NCBI RefSeq assembly: GCF_000278255.1
Contig: NZ_JH725081.1
Span: 348,484 to 412,483 of the forward strand
DNA from: Bartonella melophagi K-2C
GTDB lineage: Bacteria > Pseudomonadota > Alphaproteobacteria > Rhizobiales > Rhizobiaceae
Direction of reading: 5' to 3'
DNA: 64,000 nucleotides
A program made the position numbers and the translations under genes. Of this stretch, positions 1 to 9,411 are shown in pieces (position 1 is the stretch's first letter; every line of letters starts with the position of its first letter). Under the pieces are notes generated by a model. The model ran no database searches. It saw nothing but the letters and a program-made list of their open reading frames with translations, and was not told where the DNA came from.

Positions 1-327
1 TGTTGCGTAGTGAGGGGATGTTTTTTTTGATGCACTATTACTCCCAACAGACCACGTAGGGCGGTGCCCTGTGAGAGCGTCTTTCTGAAAATTGGCGATA
101 TCTTTATCGTTAAGGCCTGAGAAATAGTTAAAATCTTTATTGTAAGCACGTACATGATCAAGGCAAAAGTAAAAATACTGTCCTTCACGATTACGGCCTG
201 CTGGTGCTTTGTGCACCCCTGTTTTTTCACACCCTTCCCATTGACACTGTCGGGTTTGTGCTTCACCTTGTTTTCTTTTATTGGAGCTGATACGAATTGA
301 ATCAAATAATTTGGATGTTGTAGCCAT
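1..327 (-). CDS. DnaJ-related J-domain protein, N-terminal part (cut by window edge)
   Basis: The minus-strand frame opens at the ATG at 327-325 and runs without a stop off the left edge, giving 109 residues. The visible part is basic and Cys-containing (CQWEGC, then FCLDH), with the motifs HKAPAGR and ALTGHRPTW. This matches my memory of the N-terminal region of the rhizobial DnaJ-like protein that sits next to bolA; the J domain itself would lie beyond position 1 and is not seen. It is divergent from bolA, with 125 bp between the two starts that must hold both promoters. Family call is from recall of the N-terminus and the neighbour, so the function as a Hsp70 co-chaperone is inferred. Confidence 0.72.
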   Translation of the reverse strand, partial: MATTSKLFDSIRISSNKRKQGEAQTRQCQWEGCEKTGVHKAPAGRNREGQYFYFCLDHVRAYNKDFNYFSGLNDKDIANFQKDALTGHRPTWSVGSNSASKKTSPHYAT

Positions 328-452
328 GTTTTTGGTTTATGCAAAATCGGTGTGGTTGACAAGGATTGACTTTTGAAAATTTATTTTCATACTTAATGTA
401 GTGTCGAAGATGGCTAATTACACTATCCATTTTAGTGGAGAGTAAAGAAAAA

Positions 453-731
453 ATGTCTACTCTGATTCAAACAGTCATTGAAACAAAGCTTTGTGATGCT
501 TTTTGTCCGCAAAAGCTTGAAGTGATTAATGAAAGCAGCCTTCATGCAGGGCATCATCATAAAGGTGGTGTTTTTGATAGCCACGGGGAAACGCATTTTC
601 GAGTGAAAATTCTTTCTTCTTCTTTTTCAGGTATGTCGCGGATAGAAAGACACCGAGCGATTTATAAAGTTTTACAGCAAGAATTAGCAACACATGTTCA
701 TGCTTTGGCTCTTGAGGTTGAAGCTGCTTGA
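453..731 (+). CDS. bolA: BolA family protein
   Basis: A small protein of 92 residues with the BolA fold signature: an N-terminal helix with the conserved LEVINESS-H pattern, then HFRVKILSSSFSGMSRIERHR (residues about 45-65) and a C-terminal helix ending VHALALEVEAA. BolA proteins pair with monothiol glutaredoxins in iron-sulfur cluster handling and affect cell shape and stress response. The frame is open from a GTG at 435, but the GGAG within it is a good ribosome site for the ATG at 453, which I choose. A plausible promoter is TTGACT at 366-371 with CATACT at 388-393. The 3' end overlaps the convergent xerC end by 34 bp. Confidence 0.9.
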   Translation: MSTLIQTVIETKLCDAFCPQKLEVINESSLHAGHHHKGGVFDSHGETHFRVKILSSSFSGMSRIERHRAIYKVLQQELATHVHALALEVEAA

Positions 732-1726
732 GATGGTTTTTCCGATTCAATAACTTTTAAAGCACGAGGATGTGCTTTTTGATAAACTTCTAATAAGCGA
801 TCTGTATCAATATGGGTGTAAACCTGTGTTGTGGATAAACAGGCGTGGCCAAGTAATTCCTGAATGGTACGCAAATCTCCTCCACGCGACAAAAGGTGAG
901 TTGCAAAAGAATGACGCAATGCATGCGGTGTAGTCGTTTCTGGTAAACCAAGACGAGCACGTAAATTTTGAACAAGACGTTGAATAATAGCTGGTTGTAG
1001 CGGGCCACCTCGAACGCCACGAAACATTGGTTGGGTGCTCACTAAAGGGTAAGGGCAGCATTTAAGATAAGTCTCTACCATTTCGTAAACAGTTTTAATC
1101 AATGGAACTAGACGTGTTTTCCCCCCTTTTCCTATTACAGACAGACTTGTTATCTCTGGATCAGAAAATTGCTCTGGTGTAAGTGCTAAAGCTTCTGATA
1201 TTCGCATTCCGCAGCCGTAAAGGAGTGCTAAAACAGCAACGTTACGGGCAATAATCCATGGTTCAGCTTCTTGTTGATTTTCTGGTTTGATTATATGCAA
1301 TGCTGCTTGTATGTTCAAAGGCTTAGGTAAAAGCTTTGGGTGTTTTGGTGTGCGAATAAGTTTAGCAGCTAGGGTATCAACGATTCCCTCACGCGATAAG
1401 TAATTGAAAAAAGAGCGCAAACTCGCCGCATTTCGGCTTAAAGAGCGTGTACTTATTTTTAACGTACGACGATAAGCCAAATAAGAACGCAAATCAGCTA
1501 CACGCAAATCAGCAAGGTCTTTGCAAGTTACTTCATGTCCGAGGTGATTACACAAAAAAATCAAAAATTGTCGTGTATCGCGCTCATAAGCTTGTGCTGT
1601 GCGTATAGCCATACGACGCGTTTTTACAAGAGTTTCCAACCATTTTTTTCTTGCAACTAAAAGATTACGCTCCGCTGGAATCAGAGGAGCATTTTGACCT
1701 TTTTTGTTGTCATTATTGGGAAACAT
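698..1726 (-). CDS. xerC: Tyrosine recombinase XerC
   Basis: A 342-residue tyrosine recombinase. The N-terminal SAM-like core-binding domain (about residues 20-120) contains RTAQAYERDTRQF and ends at the FFNYLSREG segment. The catalytic domain carries the Arg in GCGMRISEAL, the Lys in GKGGKTR, the HxxR box in HALRHSFATHLL, the second His in LLGHACLSTTQ and the nucleophile Tyr in YTHID. With XerD it resolves chromosome dimers at dif; FtsK, which drives this reaction, is also in this window at 10867. It begins 2 bp after sapC on the same strand, with AGGA before its ATG, so the two form an operon. The XerC rather than XerD assignment is by overall sequence feel. Confidence 0.88.
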   Translation of the reverse strand: MFPNNDNKKGQNAPLIPAERNLLVARKKWLETLVKTRRMAIRTAQAYERDTRQFLIFLCNHLGHEVTCKDLADLRVADLRSYLAYRRTLKISTRSLSRNAASLRSFFNYLSREGIVDTLAAKLIRTPKHPKLLPKPLNIQAALHIIKPENQQEAEPWIIARNVAVLALLYGCGMRISEALALTPEQFSDPEITSLSVIGKGGKTRLVPLIKTVYEMVETYLKCCPYPLVSTQPMFRGVRGGPLQPAIIQRLVQNLRARLGLPETTTPHALRHSFATHLLSRGGDLRTIQELLGHACLSTTQVYTHIDTDRLLEVYQKAHPRALKVIESEKPSQAASTSRAKA

Positions 1727-1728
1727 TC

Positions 1729-2556
1729 CTAGTTAAGGGTATTTTTTTCTTTTTTAGGTTTTTCAGGACTAGCCTGCCCATTTGTTTTTTCTTTCTGTTC
1801 CACAGAATTGGCAGTGGCTTGACTTGCACCTTTTAAAGAGAGCACCTTTAGAAGATTATTCATTGATAAAAGATGTGCAAAAATTCGCCCTAAAAAGCCA
1901 TTTTTATGCAATTTAGCAAGTTGATGAGCAGGTAATTTATGAAGTTTTTCTTCATCAACAATCCAGAAGTCTTCTAATTGAGCTGAAAGACCTTTGTCGT
2001 TTTTGACATTAATTGACTTTTGACTAAGAAGGTCCATCTTAACAAGGGTATCAATAAATTCAGCTGTTCTTTCCATACCAATTTTAAAGTGCTCAAGGAA
2101 ATTGATACGCTCTTCCATGAAGGGAGAAATAGATCCATCAGAATTGAAAAGTTCTATGCCTGTAACGTCATTAAACATACCGGATTGTTGGTCAAAACAA
2201 ACGGAAAGCTCTTTTTGATCTTGTATTTGTGCAAGAACAAAAGGATAACGACGAATAAAAGCGGGGATATAAGTGTCACGTTGCCAACTTTTATCAGCAG
2301 TAATGTAATTATTTACATCATTAGAAAGACCTACAAGAGCGATGGATGTGTAATGGCGCTTTTTTTGTTCATCTTCTGCACTCATAAACAAGATAGGGTA
2401 GTCGAGAGCAGCTTGAAAATATTCATCACTTGCTAAGGGAACCCAATGAGTATCTTTTGCAAAGGACATATCTTGTGAGGGATTGAATTTAAGACTTCTA
2501 TGAAAGGTCTTGTTGATTGGAGTAACATTTTTATAAAAAAGCATAATATTCGCCAT
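1729..2556 (-). CDS. SapC family protein
   Basis: A 275-residue soluble-looking protein that resembles the SapC family (PF07277), which many annotations wrongly call a peptide ABC transporter permease: it has no membrane-spanning segments. The typical features are the N-terminal HWVPLASDEYFQAALDYPI region, an ALVGLSNDVNNY stretch, and the RDTYIPAFIRRYPFVLA motif around residue 95-110. The last 40 residues are Lys/Glu/Pro-rich (QASPEKPKKEK) and probably unstructured. The biochemical role is unknown; a link to S-layer or outer-surface biology is sometimes suggested by the name only. It precedes xerC with 2 bp between stop and start. Confidence 0.78.
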   Translation of the reverse strand: MANIMLFYKNVTPINKTFHRSLKFNPSQDMSFAKDTHWVPLASDEYFQAALDYPILFMSAEDEQKKRHYTSIALVGLSNDVNNYITADKSWQRDTYIPAFIRRYPFVLAQIQDQKELSVCFDQQSGMFNDVTGIELFNSDGSISPFMEERINFLEHFKIGMERTAEFIDTLVKMDLLSQKSINVKNDKGLSAQLEDFWIVDEEKLHKLPAHQLAKLHKNGFLGRIFAHLLSMNNLLKVLSLKGASQATANSVEQKEKTNGQASPEKPKKEKNTLN

Positions 2557-2697
2557 CAGACTTCTCCTTTTTCATTCACTATATGCCACAAAATACGCTT
2601 TTATAGGATTTTTGTATGGCAACAAGCTCTAATGGACAATAATTAAGTATGTTAAGTATATAATGATTCTTTCTTTTTAGAAGAGATAATATTATAC

Positions 2698-3225
2698 ATG
2701 AAACGAAAGAGAAAAAAACTTAAAAAGACAATTTGTCTTGCCATTATTGGTGCTGCCCATGGAATTAGGGGGGATGTTTGGGTTAAGGTATTGGGAGGTG
2801 AGCCCCAGCGCTTAAAGACTTACGGTGTTCTTTATGATGAAGGAGGACGCTGTTATGAAATTGCGACATTTCGGGTGCAAAAAAACGATGCAATTGTGCG
2901 TTTTAAAGGGGTGGAGGAGCGAAGTGCTGCCGAAGCTTTAAAGGGAATTAACCTTTATATTAAGCGAGATCAATTGCTTGATGATTTGGCTGAGGATGAA
3001 TTTTATCAAATCGATTTGATTGGGCTTTGTGTTTATGATGATACAAATAAGCTTCTTGGTGAAGTGAGCGGTTTTTTTAATTTTGGTGCTGGTGATTTGC
3101 TTGAAATCTGTTTAAATGGTGGCAAGAGAGAACTCATTCCATTTAGCAAGACGGCTGTACCGGAAATTTATGTTGCTTCTGGTTTTGTTGTGATCAATCC
3201 AGTGGCAGCTGGTTTGGCTACATGA
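2698..3225 (+). CDS. rimM: Ribosome maturation factor RimM
   Basis: A 175-residue protein with the two RimM parts: an N-terminal beta-barrel starting with the diagnostic IGAAHGIRGDVWVK (about residues 17-30) and a C-terminal PRC-barrel from FYQIDLIGL to GFVVINP. RimM binds S19 and helps mature the 16S rRNA 3' (head) domain of the 30S subunit. It lies 57 bp before trmD on the same strand, the classical rimM-trmD-rplS order. The N-terminal basic run (KRKRKKLKK) precedes the conserved domain and is longer than usual, so the start could be a little downstream, but no better start is visible. Confidence 0.93.
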   Translation: MKRKRKKLKKTICLAIIGAAHGIRGDVWVKVLGGEPQRLKTYGVLYDEGGRCYEIATFRVQKNDAIVRFKGVEERSAAEALKGINLYIKRDQLLDDLAEDEFYQIDLIGLCVYDDTNKLLGEVSGFFNFGAGDLLEICLNGGKRELIPFSKTAVPEIYVASGFVVINPVAAGLAT

Positions 3226-3282
3226 AAGAAGAATAATAAACAAGGGAGATTTGAACGAAAAGAGTGGGATGAGGGAATAAGC

Positions 3283-3981
3283 ATGGGATTTCAAGCACAT
3301 ATTTTAACACTTTATCCTGAAATGTTTCCAGGATTATTGGGTTATTCTTTAGCAGGGCAGGCTCTAGAACGAGGGATATGGTCGCTCAATACAGTACAGA
3401 TTAGAGACTTTGCTTTTGACAAACACCACAGTGTTGATGATACAACGGCTGGTGGTGGTGCTGGTATGGTGATGCGGGCAGATGTGTTAGCTGCTGCAAT
3501 TGATAGTTGCCCCCCTGATTTGCCAAGGTTTTTGTTAAGCCCACGGGGACGCCCTTTTAATCAAAGCTATGCTCGTTCTTTGGCACGTGGTTTAGGCGCA
3601 ATATTGGTGTGTGGTCGTTTTGAAGGGGTTGATGAACGCGTGATAAAAGCGCGAAAATTAGAAGAAATTTCAATTGGTGATTATATTCTTTCAGGTGGAG
3701 AGGTGGCTGCATTGGTTCTTATGGATGCAATTGTGCGGCTGTTACCCGGTGTTATGGGCAATCAAGCTTCTGGAGAATGTGAAAGTTTTGAGAATAATTT
3801 GCTTGAGTATCCCCATTATACGCGTCCTTCAGTTTTTGAAGGGCTTACTATTCCGCCGGTATTGACATCAGGTCATCACAAAGCTATTGCAAATTGGCGT
3901 CAAGAGCAGGCCGAATGCTTAACACGTCAACGTCGACCTGACCTTTATGCTCTTTATACCAAAAATCTTCGAAAAGCTTGA
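3283..3981 (+). CDS. trmD: tRNA (guanine-N1-)-methyltransferase TrmD
   Basis: A 232-residue SPOUT methyltransferase that makes m1G37 in tRNAs with G at 36, preventing +1 frameshifting. Seen: N-terminal [24 protein letters not shown], the knot loops [11 protein letters not shown] and [12 protein letters not shown], then [11 protein letters not shown] and the Asp/Pro-rich [12 protein letters not shown] segment, all in the family order. The length matches the family (about 230-250). A GAGGGA site precedes the ATG by about 8 bases. It is in the rimM-trmD-rplS cluster; rplS follows after 238 bp, which is longer than usual and contains a small tandem repeat. Confidence 0.96.
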   Translation: MGFQAHILTLYPEMFPGLLGYSLAGQALERGIWSLNTVQIRDFAFDKHHSVDDTTAGGGAGMVMRADVLAAAIDSCPPDLPRFLLSPRGRPFNQSYARSLARGLGAILVCGRFEGVDERVIKARKLEEISIGDYILSGGEVAALVLMDAIVRLLPGVMGNQASGECESFENNLLEYPHYTRPSVFEGLTIPPVLTSGHHKAIANWRQEQAECLTRQRRPDLYALYTKNLRKA

Positions 3982-4095
3982 TTCATCTTTAAAGATGGTG
4001 TATTGCACAACGCACTTTTAAAAGAGTTTTCTGAAAAGAGCTTTCTATGGATTTAAAGAAATAAATTCTAAAAGAAAAAATAGTGTATTCGCTCT

Positions 4096-4133
4096 TGTTT
4101 AAAGCAGAGCCCAGGTGTTTAAAGCAGAGCCCA
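4096..4133. repeat. Two-copy tandem repeat upstream of rplS
   Basis: The 18-base unit TGTTTAAAGCAGAGCCCA occurs twice, at 4096-4113 and 4116-4133, separated by GG (period 20). Both copies are identical. It lies between trmD and rplS, about 85 bp before the rplS start, where it could alter the transcript leader. No function is assigned. Confidence 0.9.
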
Positions 4134-4219
4134 AAGAATATCCTTTTTGTATGAAAGGCATCTTTGTGGTAAGAGTTGAACGCTCTGACTGTTCGAAAAG
4201 AACATGAAGGATGAAAGAA

Positions 4220-4657
4220 ATGAATATTATAGCGCAGCTTGAAGCTGAACAATGCGCAAAAATTGAAGAAAAACGCCAATTTCCAACGTTTCATGTGGGA
4301 GATACGTTGCGCGTTTTGGTCCGTGTGACGGAAGGTACGCGCACACGTGTTCAGGCTTATGAAGGAATTTGCATTGCACGTTCGGGCGGTGGTTTGAATG
4401 AGAGCTTTACAGTGCGCAAAATTTCTTATGGTGAAGGTGTTGAGCGTGTGTTTCCAATGTATTCTCCTTTGGTTGAGGGTGTTGAAATTGTCCGCCGGGG
4501 TAAGGTTCGTCGTGCAAAGCTTTATTACCTTCGTGGTTTAAGAGGAAAGGCTGCACGTATCGCTGAAAAAAGAGATTACCGTAAGAATGCTAAAGTTTCT
4601 GAGGGAGGAGAAAAAGCAGTCATTGCAGAAAAAGTTGAAGACAAGACTGCTGAATAA
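4220..4657 (+). CDS. rplS: 50S ribosomal protein L19
   Basis: L19 sits at the 30S-50S interface. The 145-residue frame shows [83 protein letters not shown] in fragments that are all L19 hallmarks. An upstream in-frame ATG exists at 4211, but AAGG at 4207-4210 lies at the right distance only for the ATG at 4220, giving the usual MNIIAQLE start. The C-terminus has a Glu/Lys-rich tail of about 25 residues beyond the conserved core, which is common in rhizobia. A terminator hairpin follows within 20 bp, ending the rimM-trmD-rplS unit. Confidence 0.95.
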   Translation: MNIIAQLEAEQCAKIEEKRQFPTFHVGDTLRVLVRVTEGTRTRVQAYEGICIARSGGGLNESFTVRKISYGEGVERVFPMYSPLVEGVEIVRRGKVRRAKLYYLRGLRGKAARIAEKRDYRKNAKVSEGGEKAVIAEKVEDKTAE

Positions 4658-4676
4658 ATATTTCTTGCTCAAGTTT

Positions 4677-4704
4677 AAAAAAGCGGCTTTTATGCCACTT
4701 TTTT
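4677..4704 (+). terminator. Rho-independent terminator after rplS
   Basis: Hairpin with stem AAAAAAG-c-GGC (4677-4687) pairing with GCC-a-CTTTTTT (4694-4704) around a 6-base loop, one internal mismatch, and the T run forming the 3' arm. It begins 19 bp after the rplS stop. Confidence 0.75.
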
Positions 4705-5684
4705 GCTTTGTGAGGGATAATGGCGATTAAAAAACTTCTTTATAAGGAATTTTATACAAAATATAAGAGAGATCCCTATAGAGATGCTTATAAAGAATGC
4801 TTGGTGATCAAATTTTAGAGAATCATTTTGTTTTTCATGGAAAATGAAAGGTGTCTTTTAATATTTTATTTGCTTTGTATTGATCTTACAAAATGTGTGT
4901 AGTGGTTAATTTTAACAATATTTTTTGTAATGAATTGTTTGTTATTTTTTTGATGCAGAAATTTGCTTGCAAAAAAACTACCAAGAAATCGATATGCTCT
5001 TATAAAAATGAGTACATTGAAGGGGATGTAGAGATGGCTCCTCCTTGGTCGTATGAATTAAAAGTTGTTCCAATAATTTTCGTTATAATGAGTGTTTCAA
5101 TGTATTTTTATGAAGAAAATGCTGGTTTGATGAAGGAGCAAATATAAGCAAAAAGCTGTAACACTGTTATTGAAGTTGAATCTGGTATGTGTGGATTATT
5201 GGGCATTCAATTTATTGATCTCTTAAAAGAGAGTGGTTTGTCTTTAAAAGAGAAGCTTATTTTAATAAGGGGAAGTTTATTTTAATGTTAAGCGTGATTT
5301 GAAAGTTCTCTATAAAGAAGAGCGGTTTCGTTTTTTCATAATGATTTAAGTTATAGCTAATGATTTAAACTGTAAATATTGTGAAGTATTTCGTTACTAT
5401 TTAACGGGTGGGATTGGGGTGCGTTTGAAAAAAATACATGTTTGCGTTGAAGAAACAATGTTTAAGCCTTTGACGTGAAGATAAAATTGTACTAAACAAA
5501 ACAGGCTTTATAGTTTATCGCTATAAGCTAATCGGTTTTTTTATGCGCGACCTTTAATCCGTTATTTGAGATAACCGACCTGTAATGTGCGCCTTTAGGT
5601 ATCAAAATTAGAATGTGCTTGATCGTTTATTATGAGTTTTCTCATTTGCGATAAAGTTGCAATGAAAGTCAGGTCAGAGTTTTT
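4705..5684. other. Gene-poor interval between rplS and sdhC
   Basis: About 1 kb without a recognisable gene. It holds a 32-codon open frame at 4720-4818 (MAIKKLLYKEFY...), possible only on paper, and the interrupted frame at 5034-5285 described separately. The rest is AT-rich with many stops in all frames. The last 100-150 bp must contain the sdh promoter. I cannot identify remnants of a known gene here. Confidence 0.6.
5034..5285 (+). pseudogene. Possible decayed small membrane protein gene with an in-frame stop
   Basis: The ATG at 5034 follows a good site (AGGGG, 8 bases upstream) and encodes 37 residues with a hydrophobic stretch (VVPIIFVIMSVSMYF) before a TAA at 5145-5147. The same frame continues without further stops for 45 codons (ESGMCGLLGIQFIDLL, then SGLSLKEKLILIRGSLF) to a TAA at 5283-5285. 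The continuation of coding-like sequence in one frame past a stop suggests a decayed gene of about 83 codons, but chance is possible. I do not recognise the family. Confidence 0.25.
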
Positions 5685-6086
5685 ATGATAGAGACATCTA
5701 GGATAAAAGATCGCCCTTATTCTCCCCATTTGAGTATTTATCGTTGGTCGATTACTATGGCGATGTCGATTGCACATCGTATCACTGGTGTAGCGCTTTA
5801 TTTTGGAATGATATGTTTTGCCATTTGGTTGGGGGCAATCGCTTGCGGGGGTGATGCGTTTAAAACGGTTAATGAGATTTATGGATCTTTCCCGGGGCTG
5901 TGTGTGTTATTTCTTTTTACGCTTGCTGGGGTTCACCATATGGTTGGCTGTATTCGCCATCTTGTTTGGAATATGAAGCCTTGTCTTTTAGCGAAAGAAA
6001 AAGCAACTGCGACTGCTTGGGCAACTGTATTTATTACCCTTATTGTAACATGCGCAATTTGGGTTATTGGATATGGGTTGTCTTGA
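5685..6086 (+). CDS. sdhC: Succinate dehydrogenase cytochrome b556 subunit
   Basis: First gene of sdhCDAB. The 133-residue protein has the SdhC N-terminus (RPYSPHLSIYRW, then SIAHRITGVAL) and three hydrophobic membrane segments (about residues 25-50, 65-88, 107-131). The heme-ligand region is LAGVHHMVGCIRHLVWN, where the His near residue 85 is the expected axial ligand. SdhC and SdhD anchor the dehydrogenase in the inner membrane and bind heme b and ubiquinone. sdhD follows after 18 bp. Confidence 0.95.
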   Translation: MIETSRIKDRPYSPHLSIYRWSITMAMSIAHRITGVALYFGMICFAIWLGAIACGGDAFKTVNEIYGSFPGLCVLFLFTLAGVHHMVGCIRHLVWNMKPCLLAKEKATATAWATVFITLIVTCAIWVIGYGLS

Positions 6087-6104
6087 AGGGGATGGAGAAA
6101 GGTC

Positions 6105-6491
6105 ATGAAAAAAGATTTTCGAACAGAATTTGGAAAAGTGCGCGGTTTTGGAAGTGCGCATGAGGGAACGGGGCATTTTTGGCTAGAAAATCTGACAAGT
6201 TTTACCAGTGTGCTGCTTTGGATATTTTTTATTGTTCTTATCATTTCGCTTGTGGGGGAGGGTTATGATGTTATTTATACACGACTTTCGCATCCTATTG
6301 TAGCGGTTTTAATGGGCGTGATGACTTTTTCAAGTCTTTATTATATGAAACTTGGAATGCAAGTTGTTATTGAAGATTATATTCCACATGGAAATTTGCG
6401 GATATTATTTTTAGTATTAAACACCTTATTTTGTTGTGTTTTGGGTGGTTTCATTATTTTTGCTCTTTTAAAAATCGTATTGGGAGTTTAA
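6105..6491 (+). CDS. sdhD: Succinate dehydrogenase hydrophobic membrane anchor subunit
   Basis: A 128-residue membrane protein with three predicted hydrophobic spans (about 33-55, 65-82, 99-125). The motif [16 protein letters not shown] near the N-terminus and the [15 protein letters not shown] segment before the last span are typical of alphaproteobacterial SdhD. An AAAGG site precedes the ATG. It completes the quinone-reducing anchor of complex II with SdhC and is followed by sdhA after 5 bp, so translation is probably coupled. Confidence 0.93.
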   Translation: MKKDFRTEFGKVRGFGSAHEGTGHFWLENLTSFTSVLLWIFFIVLIISLVGEGYDVIYTRLSHPIVAVLMGVMTFSSLYYMKLGMQVVIEDYIPHGNLRILFLVLNTLFCCVLGGFIIFALLKIVLGV

Positions 6492-6496
6492 CCAAC

Positions 6497-8341
6497 ATGG
6501 TGGCTACAGTATCGTCTTTGGGCCCTAAAGTGGGTCATGCTCCTTATCATTATGTAGATCATAAATTTGACGTTGTTGTTATTGGCGCTGGCGGTTCGGG
6601 TTTGCGTGCAACCCTTGGTATGGCTGAACAGGGGTTGAGAACAGCATGTATTACAAAAGTTTTTCCCACTCGTTCACACACAGTTGCAGCACAAGGCGGT
6701 ATTGCAGCATCTCTTGCAAATATGGGGCCTGACAATTGGCAGTGGCATTTGTATGATACGGTGAAAGGCTCTGATTGGCTTGGCGACACTGATGCGATGG
6801 AATATTTGGTACGCAATGCTCCTGCTGCTGTCTATGAATTAGAGCATTATGGGGTTCCTTTTTCACGTACACAGGAGGGTAAAATTTACCAACGGCCTTT
6901 TGGTGGGCATACGACGCAATTTGGAGAAGGGCCGCCAGTTCAACGTACTTGTGCGGCGGCTGATCGTACTGGGCATGCTATTTTGCATGCGCTTTATGGG
7001 CAAAGCTTAAAGCATAATGCGCAATTTTTTATTGAATATTTTGCGCTTGATTTAATCATGACCGATGGTGTGTGTACAGGTGTTGTGGCGTGGAATTTAG
7101 ATGACGGTACAATTCACCGTTTTTCTGCTAAAATGGTTGTTTTGGCAACAGGTGGTTATGGACGTGCTTATTTTTCCGCTACATCAGCCCATACATGTAC
7201 AGGTGATGGCGGTGGAATGATTGCACGTGCTGGGTTGCCGCTTCAGGATATGGAGTTTGTTCAATTTCATCCCACAGGTATTTATGGTTCTGGCTGCTTA
7301 ATCACAGAAGGAGCGCGTGGAGAAGGTGGTTATTTGATTAATTCTGAAGGTGAACGCTTTATGGAGCGTTATGCGCCTTCTTTTAAAGATTTGGCTTCAC
7401 GTGATTTGGTTTCACGTTGTATTACGCTTGAAATTCGTGAAGGGCGTGGGGTTGGTGCAAAGAAGGACCATATTCATTTGGTTCTCAATCATATTGATCC
7501 TGCTATATTGCATGAGCGTTTACCGGGGATTTCTGAATCAGCACGAATTTTTGCAGGCGTTGATGTGACAAAAGATCCTATCCCAGTTTTACCAACAGTC
7601 CATTATAATATGGGCGGTATTCCCACCAATTACTATGGGGAAGTTTTAAACCCAACAAGTGATTCGCCTGATTGTGTTCAACCGGGGTTGATGGCTGTGG
7701 GTGAGGCAGGGTGTGCATCTGTTCATGGTGCCAATCGTTTGGGTTCCAATTCATTGATTGATCTTGTGGTATTTGGGCGTGCGGCTGCAATTCGTGCAGG
7801 AAAAGTAATTGACCGCAATGCAGAGATTCCGGCAATTAATGAAACAGCTGTTGATGAAATTATGGCACGTTTTGATCGTTTGCGTTTTGCTCAAGGGCAT
7901 ACACCAACGGCGGTGTTGCGTGAAAAAATGCAGCGGACTATGCAGGAAGATGCTGCGGTATTCCGTACGGCAGATTCTTTAGAACAAGGATGTCAGCGTG
8001 TAAGTAAACTCTGGAATGAACTTTCTGATCTTAAAGTGACAGATCGTTCGTTGATTTGGAATTCTGATTTGGTTGAAACATTAGAGCTTGAGAATTTGAT
8101 GGCAAATGCGATTATGACAGTTCATTCTGCGGCTGCACGTTTAGAAAGCCGTGGGGCACATGCACGTGAAGATTATCCAGAGCGTGACGATAAAAATTGG
8201 CGTCGCCATACACTTTCGCATTTATCAAAAAATGGGAAAGTAACATTATCCTATCGGCCTGTTCATGTGGATCCATTAACATCTGAGGCAGATGGCGGTA
8301 TAGATTTAAAACGTATTGTGCCTAAAAAACGTGTTTACTAA
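6497..8341 (+). CDS. sdhA: Succinate dehydrogenase flavoprotein subunit
   Basis: A 614-residue flavoprotein that oxidises succinate to fumarate. The FAD-binding motif GAGGSG is at residues 30-35, [13 protein letters not shown] contains the His that carries covalent FAD, and the active-site region reads [23 protein letters not shown]. The Arg-rich C-terminal domain with [16 protein letters not shown] and NWRRHTLS is complete. The reading frame is open 22 codons further upstream inside sdhD, but the ATG at 6497 gives the family length and lies 5 bp after the sdhD stop. No anomalies seen. Confidence 0.97.
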   Translation: MVATVSSLGPKVGHAPYHYVDHKFDVVVIGAGGSGLRATLGMAEQGLRTACITKVFPTRSHTVAAQGGIAASLANMGPDNWQWHLYDTVKGSDWLGDTDAMEYLVRNAPAAVYELEHYGVPFSRTQEGKIYQRPFGGHTTQFGEGPPVQRTCAAADRTGHAILHALYGQSLKHNAQFFIEYFALDLIMTDGVCTGVVAWNLDDGTIHRFSAKMVVLATGGYGRAYFSATSAHTCTGDGGGMIARAGLPLQDMEFVQFHPTGIYGSGCLITEGARGEGGYLINSEGERFMERYAPSFKDLASRDLVSRCITLEIREGRGVGAKKDHIHLVLNHIDPAILHERLPGISESARIFAGVDVTKDPIPVLPTVHYNMGGIPTNYYGEVLNPTSDSPDCVQPGLMAVGEAGCASVHGANRLGSNSLIDLVVFGRAAAIRAGKVIDRNAEIPAINETAVDEIMARFDRLRFAQGHTPTAVLREKMQRTMQEDAAVFRTADSLEQGCQRVSKLWNELSDLKVTDRSLIWNSDLVETLELENLMANAIMTVHSAAARLESRGAHAREDYPERDDKNWRRHTLSHLSKNGKVTLSYRPVHVDPLTSEADGGIDLKRIVPKKRVY

Positions 8342-8355
8342 GGGGAGAATGAGTC

Positions 8356-9135
8356 ATGGTTCAAATTAGGCTTCCCAAAAATTCTCGTGTGAAGGCTGGA
8401 AAGATTTGGCCTAAACCTGAGGGTGCGACACAGCTGACAGAATTTCACATTTATCGTTGGTCCCCCGATGATGAGGATAATCCTCGTCTTGATACCTATT
8501 ATGTGGATCGCTCAGTATGTGGTCCGATGATTCTTGATGGTCTTTTGTTTATTAAGAATCATATTGATCCAACTTTGGCGCTTCGTCGGTCGTGTCGTGA
8601 AGGCATTTGTGGTTCATGTGCGATGAATATTGATGGGGTCAATACACTGGCTTGTACTAAAGGGATGGATGATGTGAAACATCCCATCAAGGTATATCCT
8701 CTTCCTTCTATGCCGGTTGTTAAAGATTTGATTCCTGATTTGAAGCGTTTTTATGCGCAGCATCGTGCTATTGAGCCTTGGTTGCAAACTGTTTCACCTG
8801 AGCCTGCAAAAGAGTGGTTGCAAAGCTATTCTGATCGTCAAAAAATTGATGGTCTTTATGAATGTATTCTTTGTGCGTGTTGTCAAACATCGTGTCCAAG
8901 TTATTGGTGGAATGGTGATCGTTATTTAGGGCCTGCTGTTTTGCTTCAGGCTTATCGTTGGATTGCTGATTCGCGTGATGAAATGGGTGGGGAGCGTCTT
9001 GATAATCTGGAGGATCCTTTCCGGCTTTATCGATGCCATACGATTATGAATTGTACGCAAACTTGCCCAAAGGGTTTAAATCCGGCTAAAGCGATTGCTG
9101 AGATTAAAAAACTTATGATTGAACGCCGTCTTTAA
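8356..9135 (+). CDS. sdhB: Succinate dehydrogenase iron-sulfur subunit
   Basis: A 259-residue protein that passes electrons from FAD to ubiquinone. The [2Fe-2S] cysteines are in [16 protein letters not shown]; the [4Fe-4S] set is [17 protein letters not shown]; the [3Fe-4S] set is [23 protein letters not shown] lies 8 bases before the ATG at 8356. It is the last gene of sdhCDAB; a hairpin follows about 55 bp after its stop. The sucAB/CD and mdh genes that often accompany this operon are not in the window. Confidence 0.97.
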   Translation: MVQIRLPKNSRVKAGKIWPKPEGATQLTEFHIYRWSPDDEDNPRLDTYYVDRSVCGPMILDGLLFIKNHIDPTLALRRSCREGICGSCAMNIDGVNTLACTKGMDDVKHPIKVYPLPSMPVVKDLIPDLKRFYAQHRAIEPWLQTVSPEPAKEWLQSYSDRQKIDGLYECILCACCQTSCPSYWWNGDRYLGPAVLLQAYRWIADSRDEMGGERLDNLEDPFRLYRCHTIMNCTQTCPKGLNPAKAIAEIKKLMIERRL

Positions 9136-9187
9136 AAATTTGTTAGCTTAGAAAGTTTTAGCTAAAAACAAAAGCAATAGAGGGAAG

Positions 9188-9215
9188 CAGAGGCGCATAT
9201 GCTCCTGTCTTTTTT
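9188..9215 (+). terminator. Probable terminator after sdhB
   Basis: Imperfect hairpin AGG-c-GCAT/ATGC-t-CCT (9191-9206) centred on the palindrome GCATATGC, followed by GTC and six T residues (9210-9215). It lies 53 bp after sdhB. The stem has one c-t mismatch and a tight centre, so this is a moderate call. Confidence 0.5.
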
Positions 9216-9411
9216 GTATGCTTTATAAGACGTGGTTATTGAATTTTTTATTGGTACTTGCTTTGTATTGTGCATCTTGGAGTCTATTGGCATCTTAAAA
9301 TATGTTTGTGTTTTTTAAATATATTGTATTCATGAAAGATGCGATAGGTATGGTTGTGTAAATAAGGGCTTTTACGGTTTAAACGAGAGGGGAGGGGGTG
9401 CTTTGGTTCAT

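Noticed and set aside
698-1726. Phage or integron integrase at xerC
   Set aside because: It has the XerC layout and length, sits with sapC in a housekeeping context, and no attachment-site repeat, prophage gene or tRNA lies nearby.
1729-2556. Peptide ABC transporter permease (SapC of the sap operon)
   Set aside because: The protein has no membrane-spanning segments and no transporter genes beside it; it belongs to the unrelated SapC family of PF07277.
4893-5033. Upstream part of the 84-codon frame between rplS and sdhC
   Set aside because: No ribosome site, low-complexity AT-rich translation, and a better start with a clear ribosome site at 5034.
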